Shown one piece after another: positions 25,438 through 34,189 of a DNA stretch of 64,000 nucleotides. The first letter of the stretch is position 1; every line of letters starts with the position of its first letter. Below the pieces are notes generated by a model. The model saw nothing but the letters and a program-made list of their open reading frames with translations, did no database searches and was not told where the DNA came from. The position numbers and the translations under genes were made by a program. The DNA comes from Rosistilla oblonga (GTDB taxonomy: Bacteria; Planctomycetota; Planctomycetia; Pirellulales; Pirellulaceae): assembly GCF_007751715.1 (NCBI RefSeq), contig NZ_CP036292.1, positions 6,827,339 to 6,891,338 on the forward strand, read 5' to 3'.

Positions 25438-28400
25438 TTATTGTCCCAATGACGATGCCAAGAAGCCGCGTTTGCTGAACAAACGCTCTTCGCCAAAGTT
25501 GAAGTTGACGCCCTGATCGCTAGGGCTGAAGTTGATCGATGCAAAGACATCGTCTTGAACGCTGGTTGGCAATGAAGGATTCGCCTCTTCCTCACCATCG
25601 TCGAAAGCACCCGGCTGCGTCTCGGCCAAGCGATACGTTCCCGCCGCCAGATTGTCGAACAAGTAGTCGCCGTTGCTGTCGGTCGTCTCGGTTCGATCGA
25701 TGTCGTTGCCCATCAGATCGGTACCGGTCAGCGTGATCAGCACTCCTTCGATTCCAGTTTCGCCTGCGTCTCGCTGACCATTCCGGTTGGCGTCGAAGTA
25801 GACCGATCCACCCAAGGTGCCATCCATCGGATCGACAGTCGTCGTATCCGAAGCGGTATTGTTGGCGGTGTTGGTTTCGGTTTGCGTCGCCGAGACCGTG
25901 GCCGTATTGACGATCACTCCCGTCGTTCCGGTGGTAACAGTCGCCAGCACGGTGATCGTCGCCGATGCTCCCGCGGCCAGCGTGCCGATCGTTCCCGAGA
26001 CGTTGTTCCCGGTATTGGTAACCGTTCCGACGGTGCTGGTGACCGAGGTCACGGTAACACCCGCGGGGAACGGATCCGAAAGCGTCACGCCCGTTGCCGT
26101 CGACGGCCCGGCGTTGGTGACAACGATCGTGTAGGTCAGCGTGCCACCCACGCCAACGGTTGTCGCCGAATCGGTCTTGGTGATCGACAGATCGATCTCG
26201 GGAGACAAGACAGTTGTTTCGGTGTCGGAGTTGTTGGTCGGATCGAGTTCGGTGCCGCTGGTTGTCGAAACCGAAGCGGTGTTGCTGAGCGTTCCGCTGG
26301 CGGCTGGATCGACGTTGACGGTGATGGTGAACGGCACCGAAGCTCCCGAAGCGAGCGACGGGATCGTGGCGGTGATCACCGATCCGTTGGCTGTCAGACC
26401 GTTCGAACCGCTGGCAAACGTAACGCCTGCTGGCAGAGTATCGGTCAGAGCGATCGAGGTCGCATCCGAGGGACCATCGTTGAAAACGGTGATCGTGTAG
26501 GTCAGGGTGCCGCCGGGAGTCGCCGGATCAGCCGAATCGCTTTTCTCAACACGCAGATCGAATTGCCGATCGACAGCGGTTGGTTCGCTGGCGGTGTTGT
26601 TCGCCGGCTCCGAATCGTTTTCGTTGGATGTCACGGTGGCCGTGTTGGTGAACGCCGCGGTGACCGACGAAGCGACGTCGACGGTCAACGTGATCGTCGC
26701 GGATTCTCCCGAAGCGAGATTGCCGAGGTTCGCCGTCACGATGCCGCCCGAGTTCGAAACCGAACCCTGCGTGGTCGTGTTGCTGACCAAGGTCAATCCG
26801 GTCGGCAAGGTATCGTTCAAGATCACGCCCGACGCATCCGAGGGCCCGTTGTTGGTGACGACCAACGTGTAGGTCATCTGATTTCCAGGAACCACCGGAT
26901 CGACGCTATCTTGTTTTGTCACGGCCAGATCGACCGTGCGGCCGATCACCGTCTGTTCGGTCGCGGTATTGTTAGCGGTGTTCGTTTCGGTACCGTCGGA
27001 CGTGACGGTGGCGGTATTGGTGATCGTGCCAGCCGCCGACGAAGCGACGTCGGTCGAAAGGGTGATCGTCGCCGAAGCACCACTTGCCAGCGAGCCCAAC
27101 AGGCCCGTGATCGCGTTGCCAACGTTGCTGACGCTCCCCTGCGAAGCGGTCGCCGAGGACAAGGTCAATCCCGCCGGAAGCGTATCGTTGACGACGACGT
27201 TGGTCGCCAGCGAAGGTCCGTTGTTGGTGACGGTGATCACGTATTCCAACGTTCCACCGGCGGAGACGGCAGCCGCTTGATCGACTTTGGCGATCACCAG
27301 ATCGACTTGCGTGTTGACGTCGGTCGGCGCTGTCGCAGTGTTGTTCGAAGGATCGTCGTCGGGCTGATCTCCCGAAACCGTAGCGGTATTGGTGATCTGC
27401 GTCGTCACGTCGGGATCGACGATCACGGCGATCACGATCGTCGCGTTGCCGCCGTTGGCGATGTCGCCCAGATCGACGGTCACGATGTTTCCATTGGTGC
27501 TCGAAGTGCCTTGGCTGGTCGTGATCGAATCGATCTGCACGTTGGCTGGCAGCGTATCGACAACGGTCACTCCAGTGGCATCAGCCGCACCGCTGTTGAG
27601 AACTGTCAGGGTGTAGGTCAGCGTATCGCCAGCGACAACCGGATCGGGCGAATCAGCTTTGGTGATCGACAGATCGGCGGAGGTGAAAAAGCCAAAGTCG
27701 ACGGTCAGGTTGGTGTCCGGATCGGTATCGCCATCGTCGGTCGGTTCGGCGTTTAACGCCAACGCAACCGCCGTCGTGACAGCTCCCTGGCCAGCTAGCA
27801 GCACACCGTTGTCGTCGTTGTCGACGTCGTTGTTCGGATCGGGATTGCCGGGGCTGGACGAAAATCCAGCCAGCGTGTTCCCCGCCGAAAAATTGCTTTC
27901 GTCGACCTGAACGATGTAGCTGCCCGGAATCACGTTGGTGAACGTGTAGTTTCCGTTCACATCGGTCGACGTCGTGGCGACCTGTTGATCGGTTCCCGGC
28001 GTGAAATCACCGCTGCCATCGGTGTCGGCGTAGAGCGTTAGGTCGACATTGGCCAGTCCGACGTCGGTTCCGCTGTCGAAGCTGCTGTTGCCATTGAGAT
28101 CGTTGAAGACCAGGTTGCCGAGCGTCAGCGGTTCGAACATCGCAAAGTTGGCGGTCTGGTTGGTCTGCCCCAACGTGCCGATCACTGCGACCTCGCTGTC
28201 GAACGCTGCCGAACCGGTGATCGAGACCCGAATCGCTCCCACGCTACTGAAGTCGGCACCGTTGCCGGTGGGAACAAAGTCGCTCAATCGCAGCAACAGT
28301 TCGTCCGACGCAGCTCCCAGCGGCGTCTGCGGCACGGTCGTCGAGATCGTCGAAAAATTAGCTGCATCGTCGAAGACGGTGACCGTAATCGGAACGCCCG

Positions 28401-29160
28401 AAACGTCCGCACCCAACATCATCTGCAAAAATTCAGCTCGGCCACTGTCGTCCAAGTTCGCGCCACCTAGGCCCGTCATATCGATGGCGCTGGAACCGTC
28501 GACACCGTCGTAAACGATCTCAAAACCGCCCAACGCGTTGCTCGGCGAGCTGTATAGAATCGTCCCCGCAACCGGATCGGTATCGAGGTTCACACGCAGA
28601 CCCGCGGTGTAGGTCAGCAACAGATCGCGTTCCCCGCCCAGGATCGATGGGTCGGAAAAGAAGCTCTCGTCGGTTGGGGTCGCCGAAGTTGCCTCCAACG
28701 ACTGCGAACCGGCCAAGAAGTTGTCGACCAACGTTCCCGAGGTGGCTCCCGAAGCATCCGCCGGTGTGATCGTGACTTGAACCGTGTTTTCACCACTGCG
28801 TTCGATGAATCCCGTGGGCAGAACGCGTTCGACGAAATAGGTTCCCGCGGTCAGGCGGTCAAAGGCATAATCGCCCGACGCGTCGGTAGTTTGGGTATCG
28901 ATGAAGATATCGTCGCCGGCAGTTCCGCCGCCGGAAGAGCTGAGCACGCCGTCGCCACCATCGCGATACAGGTGCAGCGTCACCGCGGCGGTTGGCGGCA
29001 GATCGTCGCCGGTCAGCCCGTCGCCGGTCTGGTCGTTGTAGACCGTTCCAATCACGCCACCAAAATCGCTCGCCAAGGGGAGACGCGACTCCAACGCTTC
29101 GGCTCGCAATACGCGACGACGACGTTTGACTTGCTGTTTGCGGTTTCGATTCCAGAACAT
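25438..29160 (-). CDS. Giant secreted SdrD-B / DUF11 repeat surface protein
   Basis: 1240 residues from the ATG at 29160; the frame is open 27 codons further up but without a leader. The N-terminus K-R-R-R-R-V-L-R-A-E-A-L-E-S-R-L-P-L is the planctomycete 'LEPLESR' type export motif. Domains in order: SdrD-B-like (V-I-G-T-V-Y-N-D-Q), a beta-rich region, a second SdrD-B domain (L-G-N-L-V-F-N-D-L-N-G-N), five DUF11 repeats (each D-L-x-I-x-K-x-D-S ... L-T-Y-T-I-x-V-x-N-x-G-P-S), and a terminal SdrD-B domain (G-S-V-Y-F-D-A-N-R-N-G). It is likely a calcium-stabilised cell-surface stalk or adhesin. Confidence 0.88.
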   Translation of the reverse strand: MFWNRNRKQQVKRRRRVLRAEALESRLPLASDFGGVIGTVYNDQTGDGLTGDDLPPTAAVTLHLYRDGGDGVLSSSGGGTAGDDIFIDTQTTDASGDYAFDRLTAGTYFVERVLPTGFIERSGENTVQVTITPADASGATSGTLVDNFLAGSQSLEATSATPTDESFFSDPSILGGERDLLLTYTAGLRVNLDTDPVAGTILYSSPSNALGGFEIVYDGVDGSSAIDMTGLGGANLDDSGRAEFLQMMLGADVSGVPITVTVFDDAANFSTISTTVPQTPLGAASDELLLRLSDFVPTGNGADFSSVGAIRVSITGSAAFDSEVAVIGTLGQTNQTANFAMFEPLTLGNLVFNDLNGNSSFDSGTDVGLANVDLTLYADTDGSGDFTPGTDQQVATTSTDVNGNYTFTNVIPGSYIVQVDESNFSAGNTLAGFSSSPGNPDPNNDVDNDDNGVLLAGQGAVTTAVALALNAEPTDDGDTDPDTNLTVDFGFFTSADLSITKADSPDPVVAGDTLTYTLTVLNSGAADATGVTVVDTLPANVQIDSITTSQGTSSTNGNIVTVDLGDIANGGNATIVIAVIVDPDVTTQITNTATVSGDQPDDDPSNNTATAPTDVNTQVDLVIAKVDQAAAVSAGGTLEYVITVTNNGPSLATNVVVNDTLPAGLTLSSATASQGSVSNVGNAITGLLGSLASGASATITLSTDVASSAAGTITNTATVTSDGTETNTANNTATEQTVIGRTVDLAVTKQDSVDPVVPGNQMTYTLVVTNNGPSDASGVILNDTLPTGLTLVSNTTTQGSVSNSGGIVTANLGNLASGESATITLTVDVASSVTAAFTNTATVTSNENDSEPANNTASEPTAVDRQFDLRVEKSDSADPATPGGTLTYTITVFNDGPSDATSIALTDTLPAGVTFASGSNGLTANGSVITATIPSLASGASVPFTITVNVDPAASGTLSNTASVSTTSGTELDPTNNSDTETTVLSPEIDLSITKTDSATTVGVGGTLTYTIVVTNAGPSTATGVTLSDPFPAGVTVTSVTSTVGTVTNTGNNVSGTIGTLAAGASATITVLATVTTGTTGVIVNTATVSATQTETNTANNTASDTTTVDPMDGTLGGSVYFDANRNGQRDAGETGIEGVLITLTGTDLMGNDIDRTETTDSNGDYLFDNLAAGTYRLAETQPGAFDDGEEEANPSLPTSVQDDVFASINFSPSDQGVNFNFGEERLFSKRGFLASSLGQ

Positions 29161-29252
29161 ATCTATCGCCTTGTGATTCGTTTCTTGACTCTGGCGGCAA
29201 TCTCGCCGCGACCGTCTATACGTTGCTGCGGCCAGCCGCAAAGCGTTTCAAA

Positions 29253-30716
29253 CTAGAACCGGTACTCTGCACCGACGCTCCATCCCTGAACCCAATAGTC
29301 GGTCTCGTTGAACTGGAAGCCAGGACGATCCGAGGCCGCGGCACCTGCGATCGCAGGAGGGAACTGGCTGGGATTGAGATCCAAGTCGACTTGGTCGCCC
29401 GGACGCACCACGTTGTTCCAGTAGATGAATGTGTAGCCAAGGGTGAATCTTAGGTTGCGTGTCCAGTTATAACCAGCCGTGATACCGACCTCGGGAACGA
29501 TTGCGAAGCGGTCGCGTTCGTAGTGCCCGCCGTTCGATGCCCCAGCCAAAATGCCGCTATCAAATGACTGCACCGTATCGGTGGTGATCACAGTGCTGCC
29601 GGCGATGTCCACGGTTTGGCGGTTCGAACCGATAGCCAACTTGCCGGTCAGGTCGAGCGACCAAGGACCGCGTTGACGCTGATACAAGACACCAAAGTTG
29701 AAGCCGTTGAAATGGGTGCGTGTATTAAATTGATCGCTGATGTCGAAGCTGCCCGATCCATCGGCGGCGTCCAGGTTTTCAGTGATCTGAAGCGTTTCGT
29801 CCAATTGCAAGCGACGCCAGCCGACAAGGCCTTCGATGCGGCTGCTGTAAGCTCGTGGCAGACAACATCCGGCCAGTTCGGCACAACCGGTGCTGCAACA
29901 CCACAACCGTCGCAAGTGAACCGCAGTTCCTTCCAACGAACTTGTCACGTTAACGCCAACGGTTCCGTTGACAACACCTGGGAATGAGACCAGTTCGGAA
30001 TCGTTCCCGTTGATTTCCATATTAAAGAAGGGGCGAGCCAGGATCGGCGAACCATTCCCCGAAGCGCTGAACGAGTCGCGTTCGGTATCGAGACCGAAGT
30101 GCTCCGCTTCGATTCCCCATCGGTGGCAAGCATCCAACCAGAACCCCAATCGGAATCGCATCCCGTTCAGGCTGTCGGTGACGTAGTCGTCGTTGCCGCC
30201 AAAGAGTGTCTGTGTCGTGCCGCGTTCCAATACGCCCGCGTCGGCGGTCGTGGCACTGGTGGTAACCAAAGGAGGCAAGCGCATTCCCTTCTGCCACCAC
30301 ATCAGATACTCCGCCGAGAACCATCCGTCCGATGGCACGCCGACGCAGAACAATGGGTTCCAGACGCGGCCGCGGCGGCATGAATTGCAACCGTTGCTGC
30401 ATCCGTCGCAGCCCTGATCGCCAGCGGTGCCGTAGTAGGCACCCTCGCGGTAGCGATCGTCGTAGTCGTAGAAGTCACCCTCTTCGACGATCACCTCGCC
30501 ATCGGCGAAGGGGACCATTTCCGAAGAGATCACTTCGGGCTCGGGGCTAGGCAATTCCTCCAGCGAATCTTCGACCGGCTGACGAATGGGTTGCCAGCGA
30601 GCGCGGGCAATCCTCTCTGCCGAAGAAGAAACTCTTTCGCGAGGCTCGTCTGCAAACGATTGAGTTGCTGTCAAACAAGCAAATGTCGCGACGATGATAA
30701 TGCGTTTTTTAAACAC
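29253..30716 (-). CDS. BBP7-family outer-membrane beta-barrel protein
   Basis: 487 residues from GTG at 30716, where V-F-K-K-R-I-I-I-V-A-T-F-A-C-L-T-A begins a signal peptide; the open frame above it is uncharacteristic. After an acidic, Tyr/Asp-rich linker and a Cys-rich patch (G-C-D-G-C-S-N-G-C-N-S-C) comes W-F-S-A-E-Y-L-M-W-W-Q, the BBP7 hallmark. The rest is alternating beta strands ending in G-W-S-V-G-A-E-Y-R-F with a terminal Phe, as expected for BAM-inserted barrels. It is adjacent to the giant surface protein on the same strand (93 bp between). Confidence 0.85.
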   Translation of the reverse strand: MFKKRIIIVATFACLTATQSFADEPRERVSSSAERIARARWQPIRQPVEDSLEELPSPEPEVISSEMVPFADGEVIVEEGDFYDYDDRYREGAYYGTAGDQGCDGCSNGCNSCRRGRVWNPLFCVGVPSDGWFSAEYLMWWQKGMRLPPLVTTSATTADAGVLERGTTQTLFGGNDDYVTDSLNGMRFRLGFWLDACHRWGIEAEHFGLDTERDSFSASGNGSPILARPFFNMEINGNDSELVSFPGVVNGTVGVNVTSSLEGTAVHLRRLWCCSTGCAELAGCCLPRAYSSRIEGLVGWRRLQLDETLQITENLDAADGSGSFDISDQFNTRTHFNGFNFGVLYQRQRGPWSLDLTGKLAIGSNRQTVDIAGSTVITTDTVQSFDSGILAGASNGGHYERDRFAIVPEVGITAGYNWTRNLRFTLGYTFIYWNNVVRPGDQVDLDLNPSQFPPAIAGAAASDRPGFQFNETDYWVQGWSVGAEYRF

Positions 30717-31213
30717 AGCGTGACCGGTGGATTCAGGGTTTACGAGGCAGCCAGACCTAACGCTCCCGAAGGAATCGAGCCGGCGTCGCGAGCAAGCTCG
30801 TGACGCCGTGCGTTCCAACAAGAACGGTCCAGTTGCGATGCGAGCCCCCCGGCTTCCGCTACCGCTTTCTTGAGAACATTTACTGTCCCCATTCACCTAT
30901 CGGCCAAGCATCCGATCAAACTTTGCCGCAAATTCAATTTAATCCGAAAATTCCTCCCAGCCCGCCCAGCCACAGCTTCAGCCCATAACTTAGACAGTGT
31001 TTTTATTGAGGCATCAGCCGGCTCGCGCTACCGCGCGGTTTCCTCGGACAACAACGCCGGCCGGCAATATTTGCGAAAGCACAAACACTTAACAGTCCGG
31101 CCAGCGGGCCGATCAATGCATGCATTCCGGGCGATAGCATCCGGCATGGGGGATCGATCGAGCAGAGGGCTCGAGATCGCCGCGAGTGAACCCCGCGTAC
31201 TTATATAAAGAAG
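30717..31213. other. Intergenic region upstream of the BBP7 gene and downstream of the tRNA
   Basis: About 500 bp without a supported gene. A hairpin CGGCGTC-G-CGAGC / CTCG-T-GACGCCG lies at about 30780-30806, a REP-like element. The remainder shows nothing I can name. Confidence 0.35.
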
Positions 31214-31287
<74 letters not shown>

Positions 31288-31429
31288 CGATTGAGGCAGG
31301 AAAACAGTACGCTAACCGCGATTTCCGGCCGCTGCAAGCGGTTACCGCCAGCAATGCAAAATCGCTCCGCCGGCGAGCGGTGGCAACCGAATGCGAAATT
31401 TACGCATATCGCCGCGGTGACCGATAGGC

Positions 31430-31435
31430 GATAAT
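31430..31435 (+). promoter_or_regulatory. -10 box of the candidate structured RNA
   Basis: GATAAT ends 6-7 nt before CAGGTATTCGG, the base of the long inverted repeat. No good -35 was found. Confidence 0.4.
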
Positions 31436-31440
31436 TTGTA

Positions 31441-31586
31441 CAGGTATTCGGGATAAGTCAGGCACTTGTTTGGTCCTCCCCGCTGCTTGCCCCGCAGCGG
31501 ATGAACCGACGCTTGGCATCTATCCCGAATCCACCTGTCGACGCCGCACATAGGAATTGCCCCTCCTGTGTGCGGCTTTATTTTTT
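31441..31586 (+). ncRNA. Candidate structured small RNA or leader ending in an intrinsic terminator
   Basis: ACAGGTATTCGGGATA (31439-31454) pairs with TATCCCGAATCCACCTGT (31521-31538; 16 pairs with a 2-nt bulge). Inside, CCGCTGC/GCAGCGG (31480-31500) forms an apical hairpin, and GTTTGGT/ACCGAC can pair between, giving a long interrupted rod. The terminator at 31543-31586 follows at once. A -10-like GATAAT places the 5' end at the base of the rod. It is either a free small RNA of about 145 nt or an attenuated leader of the response-regulator gene at 31623. No match to 6S or SRP RNA consensus could be made by eye. Confidence 0.5.
31543..31586 (+). terminator. Strong intrinsic terminator
   Basis: GCCGCACATAGGA pairs with TCCTGTGTGCGGC (13 pairs, one G-U) around an 8-nt loop and is followed by TTTATTTTTT (31577-31586). 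It lies 37 bp before the response-regulator start. Confidence 0.85.
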
Positions 31587-31622
31587 CCCCCGCTGCATCG
31601 AACTAAGACTTCCGCCGATTTC

Positions 31623-32261
31623 ATGCCTGACGGATTGACGTTCTACCTCTTTTCCAACTTCGACCACCGCGTTCGCACAGTCGTTCGAACCGCCGCCGAT
31701 CGCTTAGCAGACGCGGTCGTGCGAGAACTCTCCCACCAAGCACTCCTCTCGCCGCAGCCCCCGACCGAAGCTGGCTGTATCCTGATCGATCTCGATCAAA
31801 CCGCCGGGCTCGACGCGGTTCGCGAGTTCATCGTCGCCAACGGACAGCAGAGTAAGATCATCCTTATCTCGGAGCGCGCCGACCTAAAGCTAGCCCGCCA
31901 GGCGTTCCCGCTGGGCGTATTTGATTGCTTGGCCAAACCGGTCGATCCCGAACAATTGCTCGACTCGATCGCCCGCGCGACAGAAGCGATCCGCTGCGAT
32001 CGGAAAACGTGGCGGGTCAGTCGCAGCGATGCCGCTGCCGTCGAAGCGCTCACGCCGCGGGAACTCGAGTACTTTTCGAAGCTGCTCGAGGGCTGGTCGA
32101 TCAAAACGCTATCGACTCATTTTCAAGTCTCGATTCAAACCGCAGCCAAACATCGCTCGCGGGTGCTAGCAAAACTGAAGGCAGAGAACGAGGTCGAACT
32201 GGTCCACCGCTTTGGCACCACACGTCTGACCTTCCCACGCGATCCGGGCGACAGCAACTAA
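31623..32261 (+). CDS. FixJ/NarL-type response regulator with LuxR-type HTH
   Basis: 212 residues from ATG at 31623. The receiver part is divergent but keeps C-I-L-I-D-L-D (D56/D58 as likely phospho-acceptor), L-I-S-E-R-A and K105 in D-C-L-A-K-P-V-D. The HTH begins L-T-P-R-E-L-E-Y-F and has I-K-T-L-S-T-H-F-Q-V-S and H-R-S-R-V-L-A-K-L-K, the GerE/LuxR pattern. The N-terminal D-D pair typical of Mg2+ binding is not obvious. No sensor kinase is nearby. The strong terminator directly upstream raises the possibility of attenuation. Confidence 0.85.
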   Translation: MPDGLTFYLFSNFDHRVRTVVRTAADRLADAVVRELSHQALLSPQPPTEAGCILIDLDQTAGLDAVREFIVANGQQSKIILISERADLKLARQAFPLGVFDCLAKPVDPEQLLDSIARATEAIRCDRKTWRVSRSDAAAVEALTPRELEYFSKLLEGWSIKTLSTHFQVSIQTAAKHRSRVLAKLKAENEVELVHRFGTTRLTFPRDPGDSN

Positions 32262-32337
32262 CGCGCTCGCCACGATCCAGCGGTTGCCCAGTGCGTCCCG
32301 GGCATTTCAAATCGCTCGAAAAGCAATCCGCCTCGTA

Positions 32338-32883
32338 TCAGGCAGCTGCTTGAGCCGGCGAACTCGACGTGCCATCGATCAATTCGCTAGCGTCGACCGA
32401 ATAGAGAGCACCGGTCTCGGCATCGGTAGCGATCACGACCGTTTCAGCATGTACGATGCGGGGCAGAAAATTGAGGATCGATGGATCGCTCAGCCCTTCG
32501 TGGTCCTGGTCCAAGATCACCAGGTCGACGGCACCGATCGTGTGAGCAACACGCGGCAATCCGGTCGCCAGCGTTCCAGGGACCGGCATCGGCTTGATCC
32601 CCACGCCGGTCATCTTGGCGTGAAACTGCTTCAGCGAAAGCCCACCGCCAGCCTCGAACTGATCGATCGCGGCATACCGCGTCGGCACGCTATCGTGATG
32701 CTGCAGCCACTGCAACAAGCGATCGCATCGGGTTCCATCGCCAAGACCTGTCTCAAGCACCGATTGAATCTTGCGATTCGCTGTCGCTCGAAATAGGACC
32801 CGATCCTCGGCTGGCTTGGACAATCGAGTTGTCTGAAACACATACCACCAGTCTGCCAGTCCCATCGCGCTGAGTCCTTCCAA
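32338..32883 (-). CDS. Conserved hypothetical protein, possibly Rossmann/methyltransferase-like
   Basis: 181 residues; M-G-L-A-D-W-W at codon 7 (32865) is an alternative start. The segment I-Q-S-V-L-E-T-G-L-G-D-G-T-R resembles methyltransferase motif I, and A-V-D-L-V-I-L-D-Q-D could be the following acidic strand. The remainder is not typical and no catalytic motif stands out. It is convergent with the response regulator. I give no function. Confidence 0.65.
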   Translation of the reverse strand: MEGLSAMGLADWWYVFQTTRLSKPAEDRVLFRATANRKIQSVLETGLGDGTRCDRLLQWLQHHDSVPTRYAAIDQFEAGGGLSLKQFHAKMTGVGIKPMPVPGTLATGLPRVAHTIGAVDLVILDQDHEGLSDPSILNFLPRIVHAETVVIATDAETGALYSVDASELIDGTSSSPAQAAA

Positions 32884-33078
32884 TCACGACAAAATCGGTT
32901 CATCCATAACACTACACACAGAAATTATGTCGGGTTGATTTCGGTCGCAAATCAAGCAGATCTTGCTTGAATCGGCAACCTTTACCTATTTCCAACGCTT
33001 TCCGGTGCCAGAGCAACGCTGCCCGCAGAAATCTTCGCTGCGGGACAGCCTCGCCACACGCTATGGCTGGGCGTGTTG

Positions 33079-33942
33079 TTAGGTCCCGAATGGGTCGCTG
33101 CCGCCAAACGGATCGCTCATGTCGCCGTCGCCAGCGGGAGCTGCATCGCCACCGAATGGGTCCCCTCCGCCAAACGGATCGGCTGCGGGGGCGGGAGCCG
33201 GTGCGGCTGGAGCGGGAGCTGCAGGTGCTGGAGCGCCAAATGGATCGGCGTCGGCTGCGGGAGCCGCTGGTTCGGCACCTCCGCCAAACGGATCAGCCCC
33301 AGGTGCTGGTGCCGCTGGCTCGGCGGGATCGTCGTTAAACGGATTGTTTTTTGCATCCGGAACCGGCTCGCCCGGGGCGGCAGCTTTGTCGTCAAACGGA
33401 TTGTTCGTGTCGCCACCAGCCGCGGGGGCTGCAGGTGCCGCAGGAGCGGGAGCTGCCGGGGCCGCGGGAGCGGCTGGCTTGTTGCCTCGCAAAACCTCGC
33501 CTTCAGCTGCCTTCAGGTCGTTGTAGCGAGCTTGGTTCTTGGCCGATTGGTTGGCGCGATATTCCAAGCGAGCCAACTGGCGAATGTTCTCCATCTCCAT
33601 CCGCACAGGACCTTGCACGCGTTGCAACGCGCGGCCGATACCCGCTCCGTATTCGCCTTCGATCTCAAGCTGAGCACCCAACTGCCAATCCGCTTCGGCT
33701 TCCAACTGGCGTCCAGTCGCCGCGTTGACGACGCCGCGGAAGTAATGGGCACGCGGATCGCGGGATCCGTTGTCGATCGCCATCGAGAGATAACGGTGGG
33801 CGTCGATCAGATCGCCACAGTAGTAGGCATGTACACCGCGACCGTATAGCTCAGCGAGAACGGGGCTTTGAGCTTGGCTGGGCGATTGGAAACCGAAAGA
33901 TCCGGCAACCACGAGAATCATCAAAAACAGGGACCGAGCCAT
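33079..33942 (-). CDS. Secreted TPR-like protein with a DPFGG-rich tail
   Basis: 287 residues from ATG at 33942, where MARSLFLMILVVAGSFGF forms a signal peptide; upstream codons are non-coding. Residues ~25-110 have tetratricopeptide-like helices (Y-G-R-G-V-H-A-Y-Y-C-G-D, then A-H-Y-F-R-G-V-V-N-A-A-T-G-R). The last ~120 residues are low complexity Ala/Pro with repeated N-P-F or D-P-F-G-G motifs, about nine in total. The start resembles proteins that hold cell-envelope complexes together, but the role is unknown. Confidence 0.75.
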   Translation of the reverse strand: MARSLFLMILVVAGSFGFQSPSQAQSPVLAELYGRGVHAYYCGDLIDAHRYLSMAIDNGSRDPRAHYFRGVVNAATGRQLEAEADWQLGAQLEIEGEYGAGIGRALQRVQGPVRMEMENIRQLARLEYRANQSAKNQARYNDLKAAEGEVLRGNKPAAPAAPAAPAPAAPAAPAAGGDTNNPFDDKAAAPGEPVPDAKNNPFNDDPAEPAAPAPGADPFGGGAEPAAPAADADPFGAPAPAAPAPAAPAPAPAADPFGGGDPFGGDAAPAGDGDMSDPFGGSDPFGT

Positions 33943-34189
33943 GGTGAAACACCTTTCCGACCGTGGGATTCGACTGAGAAGTAACAAACGTTGGGAATCC
34001 GCGACGCGGCCTGATGCCTCGCCAACGGAAAAATTTCGCACCGGAGATCGGTTGCTTTTTTGCTTGGAGATTAGCAAGAGCATAATCACAACGATTTGCC
34101 ATACTACTCGCAAATTGCCCCATTCACAACAAATTTAATCGTGCCTACAGCGTGCATACCGGGCCTAATCCTCCCAATCGCACCCCCAA

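Noticed and set aside
25882-27756. Long plus-strand frame opposite the DUF11 repeats
   Set aside because: It is antisense to a clear repeat protein, Arg/Gly-rich and repeats with the same period; a shadow.
31441-31586. 6S RNA or SRP 4.5S RNA identity
   Set aside because: The rod is only ~100 nt, shorter than most 6S RNAs, and the GGAAGGAAGCAGCC-type SRP loop is absent on either strand. It stays an unnamed candidate.
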